NCBI GenBank assembly: GCA_964607835.1 | Contig: CAZSLL010000005.1 | Location: 1-64,000, forward strand | DNA: 64,000 nt | Reading direction: 5' to 3' | Origin: DAOVFN01 sp964607835 | GTDB taxonomy: Archaea; Aenigmatarchaeota; Aenigmatarchaeia; QMZP01 | Shown: one piece after another, positions 34,810-42,861 of the stretch | Position numbering within the stretch: the stretch's first letter is position 1 | How the letters are laid out: every line of letters starts with the position of its first letter | Translations under genes and position numbers: made by a program | The notes under the pieces: generated by a model | The model's database searches: none | What the model was told of the DNA's origin: nothing | The model's input: the letters and a program-made list of their open reading frames with translations, nothing else

Positions 34810-35631
34810 ATGATATTCGAGCTCCACTGCCACACGCATTATTCGAAGGGCACCAAGATTCCCACAGAGGTCATGATGAGCCCGAAAGAGGTGGTCAGGC
34901 TGGCCAGAAAGAATGGGATTGACGGACTGGCCATCACCGACCATAAGGTCACAGGGGCATGGAAAGAGGCAAGGCAGGAAGCCAAGAAGCAGGGAATAAT
35001 GCTCATACCCGGGATGGAGGTGGAAAGCTCTGACGGGCATATCCTTGGCCTCGGTCTCTCCGAGGCAGTCCCCAACAGGCTCACAGCAGAAGAGACCATG
35101 GAAAGGATAAGGGAGCAGGGGGGCTTTGTGGTGGCTCCGCACCCTTATGACATCAAGAATGACGGAATAAAGGACAAGTGCCTGGAGGCAGACGCAGTTG
35201 AGGTCTTCAACTCATTCGGCATGGACAGGATCGCTAACTGGTACACCAGAAGGAAGGCAGATAAGGCGGGCAGGCCCATGGTGGTGGGCTCTGACGTGCA
35301 CATGCCTGAGATGATGGGACTCTCGGTGAACGTGGCAGAGGCCCGCTCAATGGATGAGCTGTTCTCTGAGATAAGGAAGGGCAGGGTGGGGTTCAGGACC
35401 CAGTGCGTTTCGGCAGGCCCGGTGGTGGGCTGGGCAAGGGACAGGATGGTTTCCTCATACGATGATGTGGTGAGGTATATCGAAAGGAATTACGGTGAGC
35501 CCAAGAAGTGGCTTTCCAGGACGCTGCTGGACAGGTTCGTGCACTCAGAGAGCTGTGTCTGGAATGCGCTGGGCAGCTTCTCCATAACATGCGCAGTGGC
35601 CTACAGCGGTCTCAAGCTCTTCACTTACTGA
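34810..35631 (+). CDS. PHP-domain phosphoesterase
   Basis: Metal-dependent hydrolase of the PHP family (TIM-like, trinuclear site). Motifs: FELHCHTHYSKG, GLAITDHKVTG, IPGMEVESSDGHILGLG, VVAPHPYD and VVGSDVHMPE. The C-terminal 70 residues form a separate helical segment ending in a hydrophobic stretch. 273 aa. Substrate unknown (nucleotide or sugar phosphates in relatives). Confidence 0.88.
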   Translation: MIFELHCHTHYSKGTKIPTEVMMSPKEVVRLARKNGIDGLAITDHKVTGAWKEARQEAKKQGIMLIPGMEVESSDGHILGLGLSEAVPNRLTAEETMERIREQGGFVVAPHPYDIKNDGIKDKCLEADAVEVFNSFGMDRIANWYTRRKADKAGRPMVVGSDVHMPEMMGLSVNVAEARSMDELFSEIRKGRVGFRTQCVSAGPVVGWARDRMVSSYDDVVRYIERNYGEPKKWLSRTLLDRFVHSESCVWNALGSFSITCAVAYSGLKLFTY

Positions 35632-35687
35632 GGAAAGCTTTTTAACCTAACATCTCCCTTTTAATCTTTAGCCCAAACCTTTCTTAT

Positions 35688-35837
35688 GCGGGAGTGTCCG
35701 AGCGGTCAAAGGGGCAAGGTTGAGGGCCTTGTGGCTTAGAACCCTTTTACAGGAGCCAAAGCGTCCGCAAAAGCGTTCGCGGAAAACCCGTAAAGGGGTA
35801 AGCAATGCCTTCGCAGGTTCGAATCCTGTCTCCCGCA
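35688..35837 (+). tRNA. tRNA-Leu (GAG) with a variable-arm intron
   Basis: The acceptor stem GCGGGAG (35688-35694) pairs with CTCCCGC (35830-35836), discriminator A. The anticodon stem is CAAGG (35715-35719)/CCTTG (35727-35731), anticodon GAG 35722-35724 with loop TTGAGGG and no 37/38 intron. The T-arm GCAGG-TTCGAAT-CCTGT is uninterrupted. The variable arm, normally about 14 nt, is about 80 nt: after TGGCTTA it contains ACCCTTTTAC pairing with GTAAAGGGGT, enclosing GCAAAAGCGTTCGCGGAAA. This ~62-nt insert (about 35739-35801) is best read as an intron; mature arm GGC/GCC. Confidence 0.88.
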
Positions 35838-35905
35838 TTACACCTTTCTTTACAGGAGGTCACGACCTTCCTCAAGAAAGCCGTGGGAAAGAAATAATAA
35901 TGCAT

Positions 35906-35993
35906 GTTGCTCCCCCGCTTGAGTGCCTGCCGGCCCATCCCCCTGCACAGTGGCCGGACGGGAAAGGTTTTCGGGAGCCTCTTGTAAGCGGGG
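35906..35993 (+). repeat. Dispersed hairpin element, copy 2
   Basis: GTTGCTCCCCCGCTTG at the 5' side, GGGAGCCTCTTGTAAGCGGG at the 3' side, with a 50-nt interior containing GCCGGCC and GGCCGG. CCCCGCTT pairs with AAGCGGGG; GCTCCC pairs with GGGAGC. It lies 68 bp after tRNA-Leu. Confidence 0.75.
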
Positions 35994-36028
35994 ATTGTAT
36001 TCATCAATCTGGTTGGAAGCTTATGCGT

Positions 36029-36073
36029 GTTGCTCCCCCGCTTGGAGAAGGCGGGAGCCTCTTGTAAGCGGGG
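36029..36073 (+). repeat. Dispersed hairpin element, copy 3
   Basis: Same two conserved ends as copy 2, 35 bp downstream of it, with a much shorter interior (GAGAAGGC). Conserved ends and variable interior suggest a structured RNA or mobile hairpin, not a gene. The stretch 35838-36130 holds nothing else that I can support. Confidence 0.75.
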
Positions 36074-36130
36074 TATCATGTCTCCTGCTTTACGTTTTCT
36101 CTTTTTTGGAGTCGAGGGCCGAGATGCCCG

Positions 36131-36517
36131 TCAGGACATCTCAATCACATCCTCCTCCACCTTTCCGAGGTCGCGCTCAAGCCTCTCGATGTCCTTTTTC
36201 ATGGCATCGAGATGTGAGAGAATCCTGTTCTTCTCCTTGTCGAACTCCTCCAGGGTGTCGAAAATCTTCTTGCCCTGCCTGAACTCGGAAAGTGTCATCA
36301 TGACATAGGGGTAGGTGTTCATGTTCTTGGACACCTTGGCGCACATGTCCTCCAGCCACTTGTTCATGTTGACCTTGACCTCTTTCTTAATCATCTTCTC
36401 CTTGTCAAGGTTCTTCTTCATTATCCTGACTATTGCTGCCTCAGGAAACGCTGTCCTTACCTGGGGCTCCTCCTTCTTCTCTTCCTTTTTCTCAGTTTTC
36501 TCGGCATGCTCTGCCAT
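36131..36517 (-). CDS. Histone-fold-like DNA-binding protein with N-terminal tail and C-terminal coiled coil
   Basis: 128 aa. Residues 1-19 are a charged Lys/Glu tail. Residues 24-87 can be laid on an archaeal histone fold: helix 1 FPEAAIVRIMKKNL, loop DKEKMIKKE, long helix 2 VKVNMNKWLEDMCAKVSKNM, loop MMT, helix 3 LSEFRQGKKIFD. Residues 88-122 form a coiled coil (LDAMKKDIERLERDLGKVEE). The TLSEF segment parallels the loop-2/helix-3 T-x-x-D-I of histones. Likely chromatin or transcription-related; divergence is high, so this is a fold-level assignment. Very AT-rich promoter upstream (36541-36590). Confidence 0.5.
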   Translation of the reverse strand: MAEHAEKTEKKEEKKEEPQVRTAFPEAAIVRIMKKNLDKEKMIKKEVKVNMNKWLEDMCAKVSKNMNTYPYVMMTLSEFRQGKKIFDTLEEFDKEKNRILSHLDAMKKDIERLERDLGKVEEDVIEMS

Positions 36518-36636
36518 TCATCCACCTCCAAATCGAAACACTGCGTGATTATATTAATTATATAATTATATAATTGGTTAATTAATAAAGGTTCCAGTAA
36601 CAGCAAAAATATCAATCATTGCTTATCATTATACGT

Positions 36637-37749
36637 ATGGCGGATTCCGGGAAGAGAAGGAAAAGGCTCCTTGTGAACATCTCAATTTCACTGCTTACCA
36701 TCACCCTGCTTTTCGGGATAGCAGAGGTCTCTTGCAGGCTCTTCTGGGAGGACGAGATCAGCAATGATGACATGGACGGCAACCTGTATTCTATCACCTT
36801 CGGGGATCTCGGGGGCTCATTCGGGACCGGATACCTGATAAAGAACGGTCTTCTCTAAACACCCTCAGGGGAGATATCAAAATCCCACTACACCCGGTTT
36901 GTGAGCAGCGATTACGAGAATGATAAGGAGGATGGGGATTTCAGGATAGTGGTTTTGGGCGACTCCTACACCGCAAGGTACGGGCTCAGGGAAAAGGAAA
37001 GCTCATATACTGAGATTCTGGAGCGAAGGCTAGACATGTGGGAAGGGAAGAGCAAGCACGGAATAAGAGGTTTCCAGGTCATCCCTTTGTGCACGGATGG
37101 GATGAACACCTTCCAGGAGATCACCCTCCTCAAGGAGATGGGGCTGTCGTACGAGCCTGACATGGTGATACTGCAGTACTGCGACAATGACATACTCGAT
37201 GACATGGTGCCCGGATTGATTGGTGAGAATGCCGAAGATGGGACAATAAGTTTTAACCCTGATGTAAGGTATATAGCCGTGGGAAACAGCATTATCCCGG
37301 AAATGCCATTCACAGGAGAGGCCGCAAGCAAGACGCTTTTCAATTCACATTTCATGAGATTCGTTTCCTACAGGTTGAACACCATTCTCATAATGCAGGA
37401 CAACAGCTACAAGGAAAGCTTTGACTCCCTCAGGGAGCTTGATGAGATAACCGACGAGGAGAGCATACCCCTGATAATAATCAATTTCCCGTATGCTAGC
37501 AGGAGCCATGACTACTGCAGCAATGATGTAGGTCTCATGGGAAAATCACTCCACATGGAGCTTTCTAGGCTTTAGAAAGAGCTGGATGTTCCCTTCCACA
37601 ACATGTGCGATTTCGTAGACAATATATCAGAGATAAAAACCAACCTGAGAGCGGATGACGAGCATTACGGGGAGAAAGGCCACGAGATTGCTGCAGAGAT
37701 TCTCAGGGACGCGGTCATAGAGACATTAGAAACAATTAAACACTGCTGA
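36637..37749 (+). pseudogene. SGNH/GDSL-type hydrolase, interrupted by two in-frame stop codons
   Basis: One frame runs from 36637 to the TGA at 37747-37749 with stops at 36856-36858 (TAA) and 37573-37575 (TAG). The N-terminal TM helix is LLVNISISLLTITLLFGIAE. After the first stop the frame continues into IVVLGDSYTARYG (GDS nucleophile block), and after the second into DDEHYGEKGHEIAAEIL (catalytic D-x-x-H block). No frameshift is needed to join the parts, so these are nonsense changes or readthrough sites. In intact relatives this membrane-anchored hydrolase accompanies carbamoyltransferase/DUF5989 genes, as here. Confidence 0.75.
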
Positions 37750-37761
37750 TAATTGATATTT

Positions 37762-37947
37762 ATGGACACCAGAAAGGCGGGAATGGCAGCAGGGTACCTT
37801 ACATCATATTGCATTTTCACTTTCATGCTCTACTTAATACTGTCTTTCTCAGGCAGGCTTCCTGAGGGATGGTTCATACCGCATGCAGTGATGATTTCTG
37901 GACTAATCAGCGCTTCAGGTTACGGCCTCAGGAGGTGGCTTTCATGA
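37762..37947 (+). CDS. Small two-TM protein, 61 aa
   Basis: Two hydrophobic helices (GMAAGYLTSYCIFTFMLYL and FIPHAVMISGLISASGYGL) with a short polar turn. Unrecognised. Its TGA overlaps the ATG of the next gene (ATGA), indicating translational coupling within the carbamoyltransferase cluster. Confidence 0.55.
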   Translation: MDTRKAGMAAGYLTSYCIFTFMLYLILSFSGRLPEGWFIPHAVMISGLISASGYGLRRWLS

Positions 37948-38180
37948 GGGATTTCCTGCGGGGATTCAGGGAGGGCATGAGGCTCTTTGGTGAGGGCATA
38001 TCTGTCCTGGTGAACAGCGCCCTGCTTTCGCTGGTTTATCTTGTAGGTGTGGGGCTCACTGCAGCGGGAGCGAGGGCAAAAGGAAAGAAGTTCCTTGACA
38101 TGGGAGAAGCAGATTGCGGGAGCTTCTGGGAGGATGCCCCGGAAGGGCAGGACATTGAGAGTTACTATAGGCAGTATTGA
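37944..38180 (+). CDS. Small single-TM protein of the carbamoyltransferase cluster, 78 aa
   Basis: An amphipathic N-terminus (MRDFLRGFREGMRLFGEGIS) precedes a TM helix (LLSLVYLVGVGLTAAGA) and an acidic tail with a Cys. Small proteins of this shape accompany NodU-type carbamoyltransferases and DUF5989 in bacteria. GGAGG lies ahead of its start, and the carbamoyltransferase gene begins 9 bp later. Confidence 0.6.
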   Translation: MRDFLRGFREGMRLFGEGISVLVNSALLSLVYLVGVGLTAAGARAKGKKFLDMGEADCGSFWEDAPEGQDIESYYRQY

Positions 38181-38189
38181 GGTCATGCT

Positions 38190-39916
38190 ATGTATATATT
38201 AGGAATAGGGTGCTTCTATCACGACTCCTCAGCAACCCTGCTGAAGGACGGAAAGGTAGTCGCGGCAGCAGAGGAAGAGAGGTTCAGCAGGAAGAAGCAT
38301 GACAACTCATTCCCTTTCAGGGCCATCGAATACTGCCTTGAGAGCCAAGGGATATCAATGAAAGGGGTTGACAGTGTGGCTTTCTACGAGAAGCCCATGA
38401 TCAAGTTCGAGAGAATCCTGCATCAGCACATAGACGCTTTTCCAAGAAGCATGAAGACCTTTCTTGCGGGCATGCCTTCGTGGATGACCGAGAAGCTTCG
38501 GGTAACAAGGATAGTCAGGAAGAAGCTCGGCTACGGGGGAGACGTGCTCTTCATTGACCATCACCTGGCGCACGCCGCCAGCGCTTTCATGGCCAGCCCC
38601 TTCCAGGAAGCGGCTGTTCTTGTGATGGACGCAGTTGGGGAATGGGCCACCACCAGCTACGGCGTAGGGGAAGGTAATGGGATAAGGCTTATGAAGGAGA
38701 TAAGGTTCCCGCATTCGCTTGGTTTGCTCTATTCCACCATAACAGCCAACCTTGGTTTCAGCGTGAACAACTCGGAGTACAAGGTCATGGGGCTGAGCGC
38801 CTACGGGAACATGGACAGGAAGGAAAACCCCTATTACAGTAAGCTCAGGAAGGTTATTGATATCAGAGAAGATGGGAGCTTTGGACTGGACATGGAATAT
38901 TTCAGTTACCACTACTCTGACATGATGCCTTCTGACAAGCTGTGCGAGCTGCTGGGAGGGGAGCCAAGGAAAGGGGGGGGGAAGAGCTGGCAAAGCGGCA
39001 CAAAGACATCGCAGCGGCCGTGCAAATGGTGACTGAGGACGCTGTCCTGAAGGCACTCAAACATGCCCACAAGGAAACGGGAAAGGAAAACCTGGTCATG
39101 GCAGGAGGGGTGGCCCTGAACAGCGCCATTAATGGCAAGGTCCTGAGTAAGACCCCATTCAAGAGGCTCTGGGTCCAGCCGAATGCCACAGACGGGGGCG
39201 CCTCCATGGGAGCTGCTTTGTTTGCACACTGCTCTGTAATCGGAAAGGAAAGGAGTTATGTGATGATTGAACCCTGTATAGGGCCTGGGTTCTCCTCTAA
39301 TGATATCAGGGCCAGTCTGGAGGATAATGGGGTCCCTTTCAGGGAGCTCGGGAGCGACAGGGAAATCGTGAGGGAAACCGCAAAATCACTCACTGAGGGA
39401 ATGGTTGTCGGATGGTTCCAGGGAAGGATGGAATGGGGTCCCAGGGCCCTGGGGAACAGGAGCATACTCGCTGACCCCACCATCCCTGGCATGAAGGACA
39501 GGATTAACGAGAGAGTAAAGCACAGGGAAGGGTTCAGGCCTTTCGCTCCTGCTGTGTGCGAAGAGGACGCGGGCAGGTTCTTCGAGGTGGACAGACCCCT
39601 GCCGGACCCCTCCAGGTTCATGCTCATGGTGTGCCCTGTGAAAGAGGCATGGATGAAGAGAATACCAGCCGTCACCCACGTTGACGGAACCGCCAGGGTG
39701 CAGGCAGTGAGCAGTAAAACTAGTCCATTGTTCCATTCACTGATAAAGGAGTTCGGAAGGCGGTCCGGGGTTCCGGTTCTGCTCAACACCTCTTTCAACG
39801 TAAGGGGTGAGCCCATAGTGTGCACGCCCGGGGATGCCCTCGATTGCTTCAGGAAGACAGGGATAGACTTGGTGGTAATGGGCAGGTTTTTAATTAACAA
39901 AAGCAATATTGAATAG
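38190..39916 (+). pseudogene. NodU/CmcH/TobZ-family carbamoyltransferase with frameshift at a G9 tract
   Basis: ATP- and carbamoyl-phosphate-dependent O-carbamoyltransferase, usually for surface sugars or antibiotics. The N-terminal Kae1-like part (38190-38970) has LFIDHHLAHAASAFM and MGLSAYG. The C-terminal part (from about 38975, in another frame) has VMAGGVALN, MEWGPRALGNRSILADP and TSFNVRGEPIVCTP. The frames join at nine consecutive G residues (38973-38981); seven or ten Gs would restore GGEPRKGGEELAKRH. Slippage-based phase variation, a true mutation or an assembly error are all possible. All catalytic blocks are otherwise intact. Confidence 0.88.
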
Positions 39917-39926
39917 GAGATTGTTA

Positions 39927-40088
39927 ATGGCAAAAAACAAGAACCTTGTGAGCGAACTGTGGGGCTTCCTTAAGGTAAGGAAAGCCTGGTGGCTGGCTCC
40001 CATCGTGATAATGCTCCTGCTGGTTGGGGTGCTCATAATCTTCGGCCAGAGCACTGCTGTGTCGCCCTTCATCTACACACTGTTCTGA
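39927..40088 (+). CDS. DUF5989-family single-TM protein, 53 aa
   Basis: Matches DUF5989: LVSELWGFLKVRKAWWLAPI, a TM helix and the C-terminal QSTAVSPFIYTLF. The family is consistently adjacent to carbamoyltransferase genes, as here (10 bp after). It probably anchors or assists the enzyme at the membrane. Intact, unlike the two large genes upstream. Confidence 0.85.
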   Translation: MAKNKNLVSELWGFLKVRKAWWLAPIVIMLLLVGVLIIFGQSTAVSPFIYTLF

Positions 40089-40141
40089 GCAGGCCGAAGC
40101 TTTCTGGTAAGTTATTTAACATGAGGCACACAATAGGTTAA

Positions 40142-41323
40142 GTGAGTGACATGGTCGATTTTTACCTTGCTTCCATGCTGGTGTTCATACTGCTACTCCT
40201 GGGGTTCTTCTGGTACGACAGGAAGAACGTGGAGAGGCAGAGCATCATTTTCCTGAGGAAGACCGAGAGGGGAAAGAGGTTCCTCACGAACCTTGGAAGG
40301 AGGTTCCCCAGGCTGTGGTGGGTTTACGGGAACATGGCCGTCACGGTGGGATTCGCCGCCTCTGTGTTCATATCAGTGTTCCTTTTCATAACCCTGTCCC
40401 AGAGCCTCGTGGCGGATACACAAGCCCCTCTTGCGCTTGTCCTTCCCAGCCCCACCAGCGAGCTGGTTCAGGGTCCGGGTTTCTTCGGTGTCCCTTTCTG
40501 GTACTGGATAATAAGCATATTCCTGCTAATTCTGGTTCATGAGGGCTCCCACGGGATAATGGCCGCAAGGGAGAGGGTGAGGATAAAGCACCTGGGATGG
40601 GGTGCACTTGCTGTTATTCCCCTGGCATTCGTGGAGCCTGACGAGAAGCAGCTCCAGAAGGAGAAGACCACCAAGCAGCTTAGGGTGTTCGCAGCCGGCT
40701 CGTTCGGCAATTTCATGCTGGCAGGCCTGGCAGCCGCCATCATACTTTCATCACTCCCTGCATTTTATGAGCCTGCAGGAGTGGGATTCAGCGGATTCAT
40801 GGAGGGGCTTCCTGCACAGGAGGCTAACCTCACCGGAAGGATAATCGGGATAGACGGGCAGGAAATAAGCGATCTGGGGGACCTTTCAGCCAAGCTCGAT
40901 GAAGTGGGCCCTGGAAAGACCATCAGCATAAGGACAATAGTGGAAACAGAATCCGGTCCAGAGGAGAGGCTGTTCACACTCACTACAGAGGAGGACCCCA
41001 GCGGTCAGTCTGAAGGGGGGTACATAGGGATAGCCGGGGTATACACATCATGGGAGCTAAGGGAGGGAGTGGCAGCCCCGGGCCTCATGGCATTCCTTTT
41101 CGGCAGGAGCCCGAACTTCATGGGGCTTTTCTCATTCCTTTACCTCATCAACTTTGGAGTGGGAATGTTCAACCTCCTTCCCCTCGGGCCTCTTGATGGC
41201 GGAAGAATGTGGAGGCTGGTGCTGGACAGGGTCATCCCCAGGAGATCAAAGCAGGTCATGAACGGGGTGAGCTGGGTATTCCTGCTTCTTATAATACTGC
41301 TCTTCACCAGCGCCTTCATCTGA
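40142..41323 (+). CDS. Site-2 protease (M50 intramembrane zinc metalloprotease)
   Basis: Intramembrane protease releasing membrane-bound factors. Catalytic helix LLILVHEGSHGIMAARE (HExxH) and the second metal motif NLLPLGPLDGGRMW (Asp ligand). Between them is a PDZ-like domain (NLTGRIIGIDGQEISDLGDL). About six TM helices, 393 aa. Possible link to the sigma-70-like factor by analogy with bacterial anti-sigma processing, but no anti-sigma is visible. Confidence 0.9.
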   Translation: MSDMVDFYLASMLVFILLLLGFFWYDRKNVERQSIIFLRKTERGKRFLTNLGRRFPRLWWVYGNMAVTVGFAASVFISVFLFITLSQSLVADTQAPLALVLPSPTSELVQGPGFFGVPFWYWIISIFLLILVHEGSHGIMAARERVRIKHLGWGALAVIPLAFVEPDEKQLQKEKTTKQLRVFAAGSFGNFMLAGLAAAIILSSLPAFYEPAGVGFSGFMEGLPAQEANLTGRIIGIDGQEISDLGDLSAKLDEVGPGKTISIRTIVETESGPEERLFTLTTEEDPSGQSEGGYIGIAGVYTSWELREGVAAPGLMAFLFGRSPNFMGLFSFLYLINFGVGMFNLLPLGPLDGGRMWRLVLDRVIPRRSKQVMNGVSWVFLLLIILLFTSAFI

Positions 41324-41542
41324 CTACTCCCAGGAACCGTCCAGCAGCGAACCTGTCAGATTGTTTATTTGGATAAGCACTGTTCCGAAGGGCTGGGTTA
41401 TAACGTAACCGGCAAGTGAGCCTTCCATGAAAACTTCGTAATAGCCGCCGTTCTGCAAGAAGCTGTAGCCCTCTTCGGTTAGGCCCCTGCACACACTGCA
41501 GAGGGGCTTTTCACTGCCAAAGAAGTACCTCGCCTCTCTCAT
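41324..41542 (-). CDS. Uncharacterised small protein with a CxxC, 72 aa
   Basis: Reads REARYFFGSEKPLCSVCRGL then beta-rich sequence (YYEVFMEGSLAGYVITQPFG). One CxxC only. A minus-strand TATA (TTTATAAGCC) at about 41566-41575 supports expression. The stop codon abuts the site-2 protease stop, convergently. Confidence 0.5.
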   Translation of the reverse strand: MREARYFFGSEKPLCSVCRGLTEEGYSFLQNGGYYEVFMEGSLAGYVITQPFGTVLIQINNLTGSLLDGSWE

Positions 41543-41639
41543 TGCTTGAAAAGAGCACGGCAAGGCTTATAAACCCCTTATGGCAATTATGGATACCTTA
41601 TATGCATCTGCATTGTACAGAATCGAACCGGGGTGCGTG

Positions 41640-41738
41640 CCGGCCAATGGCCGGAAGGAAAATTTAAAACCCGGTAGCACCAGACCAATGGTCTCAGGCG
41701 GGGGTGCCATCCCGCCGGTGTTGCTGAACTGGGGGTGA
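41640..41738 (+). promoter_or_regulatory. Structured leader/promoter region of rps6e
   Basis: Three short hairpins precede the gene: CCGGCC/GGCCGG (41640-41654), GACCA/TGGTC (41683-41693) and GGCGGG/CCCGCC (41697-41716). A TATA-like AATTTAAAAC is at 41661-41670 and another (CTTATATGC) at about 41597. If transcription starts at the upstream box, the leader of about 120 nt is unusually long and could carry autoregulation by S6e. If it starts at the downstream one, only the last hairpins are transcribed. Confidence 0.4.
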
Positions 41739-41744
41739 ATGGAT

Positions 41745-42437
41745 ATGGCAAACTTCAAGATAGTGATATCAGACCCTAAGAACAGGAAGGCCTTCCAGAA
41801 AGAGATAGAGCAGAAGGCGTCCGGTTTCATGGGCAAGAGGATAGGAGAGAAGGTCAGGGGCGACGGCCTGGGCCTTCAGGGATACGAGTTCCAGGTCACA
41901 GGAGGCTCTGACGCGCAGGGATTCCCCATGAGGAAGGACTTCGAGGGAATAGCCAGGAAGAAGGTCATCCTCTCCAGGGGGACGGGCTTCAGGACAACCG
42001 TGAGCGGGCAGAGGAAAAGGAAGTCCGTAAGGGGCAACACAATATCCCCTGCAATTGCCCAGATAAACGCCAAGATTGTGACCTACGGGAGCAAGCCAAT
42101 TGAGGAGCTCGCTGGCAAGGCAGAGAAGAAGGAGGAAAAGCTCTCCAAGCTCTCTGAGGAGGAGAGGAAGAAGAAGCTCCAGCAGGAACTCACAGGAATG
42201 GTTGAGGAGAAGGCTCCTGAGAAGAGCAGGAGCGAACAGATAAAGGATGAGATGGAGTCCCAGACAAAATCTCCTGATTCCGGTTCTGAGAAGCCTTCAG
42301 GGGAAGAGAAGCCGAACGATGAGCCAAAAAAGAAGAAGGCTTCGGCGAAGGGCGAGTCCCATGATGAGAAGGAGGAGAAGCCTGCTGCACAGGAATCAGA
42401 GTCAAAGGAAGGCTCCTCTGATAAGAAGGAAAAGTAA
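41745..42437 (+). CDS. rps6e: Ribosomal protein eS6 with acidic C-terminal tail
   Basis: The core (1-125) is typical: FKIVISDPKNRKAFQKE, GKRIGEKVRGDGLGLQGYEFQVTGGSDAQGFPM, RKSVRGNTISPAIAQINAKI. A tail of about 105 residues rich in Glu/Lys/Ser (coiled-coil-like then disordered, EKKEEKLSKLSEEERKKKL) extends beyond the usual archaeal length of about 130. The tail is compositionally like, but not composed of, the PPKRGE units. The ATG at 41745 is chosen over 41739 from family alignment. Confidence 0.93.
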   Translation: MANFKIVISDPKNRKAFQKEIEQKASGFMGKRIGEKVRGDGLGLQGYEFQVTGGSDAQGFPMRKDFEGIARKKVILSRGTGFRTTVSGQRKRKSVRGNTISPAIAQINAKIVTYGSKPIEELAGKAEKKEEKLSKLSEEERKKKLQQELTGMVEEKAPEKSRSEQIKDEMESQTKSPDSGSEKPSGEEKPNDEPKKKKASAKGESHDEKEEKPAAQESESKEGSSDKKEK

Positions 42438-42482
42438 CGACCAAGTGAGGCCGGGGCTTCCCGGCCGAACCTTATTTTTTGT

Positions 42483-42638
42483 TCAGCAGTATCTTTTGTC
42501 ATCTGGTTTTGTTGAGTAGCCGGTTCTCTCGCTGAGCAGTCCAAGGTAATGCCTGAGCGTGTCCTGCTGGCTCGAGCTTGATGAACAGGCCCTTATTGCC
42601 CAGTTTATGTCACCAAGCGACAGGTCGGTTTTCTTCAT
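42483..42638 (-). CDS. Small uncharacterised protein, 51 aa
   Basis: Begins KKTDLSLGDINWAIRACSSS; polar with a short helix (DTLRHYLGLLSER). GGAGAT lies upstream of the ATG and a TTTAAATAG box about 40 bases before it. Unrecognised. Confidence 0.4.
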   Translation of the reverse strand: MKKTDLSLGDINWAIRACSSSSSQQDTLRHYLGLLSERTGYSTKPDDKRYC

Positions 42639-42720
42639 GAAGCATCTCCAATTTTGACAAGAGCTATAATATTCACGCAACTATTTAAAACAGATTCCCC
42701 GCAGAAGGAGGGCGGGATGC

Positions 42721-42861
42721 CTACCAGCAAAGACCGAACCACCTGCACTTGTGTCCCTTCATCCTTGCGATGCAGCAGTCCTTGCAGATTTTGGCTCCCT
42801 TCGGGTTGTGTATCTCACATGTCCGGCAAACTGACTGTTTGCCGCAGTCGTCGCACGTCAT
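42721..42861 (-). CDS. Small zinc-binding Cys-rich protein, 46 aa
   Basis: Nine Cys in 46 residues: CDDCGKQSVCRTCEIHN, then KICKDCC and KCRWFGLC. Pairs spaced as CxxC suggest two zinc sites in a treble-clef- or ribbon-like mini-protein. Too regular to be chance. Unknown family. Confidence 0.6.
   Translation of the reverse strand: MTCDDCGKQSVCRTCEIHNPKGAKICKDCCIARMKGHKCRWFGLCW

Noticed and set aside
36541..36600. Replication origin in the AT-rich block
   Set aside because: Only a short AT-rich promoter region with repeated TATAATTA; no origin-recognition boxes and no orc1/cdc6 gene nearby.
37573..37575. TAG in the SGNH gene as a pyrrolysine codon
   Set aside because: A TAA interrupts the same gene, TAG ends other genes normally here, and no pyl genes are visible.
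41580..41738. Intron-bearing tRNA upstream of rps6e
   Set aside because: A GGTTCGATTC-like string exists on the minus strand, but no acceptor or T-stem partner can be found.
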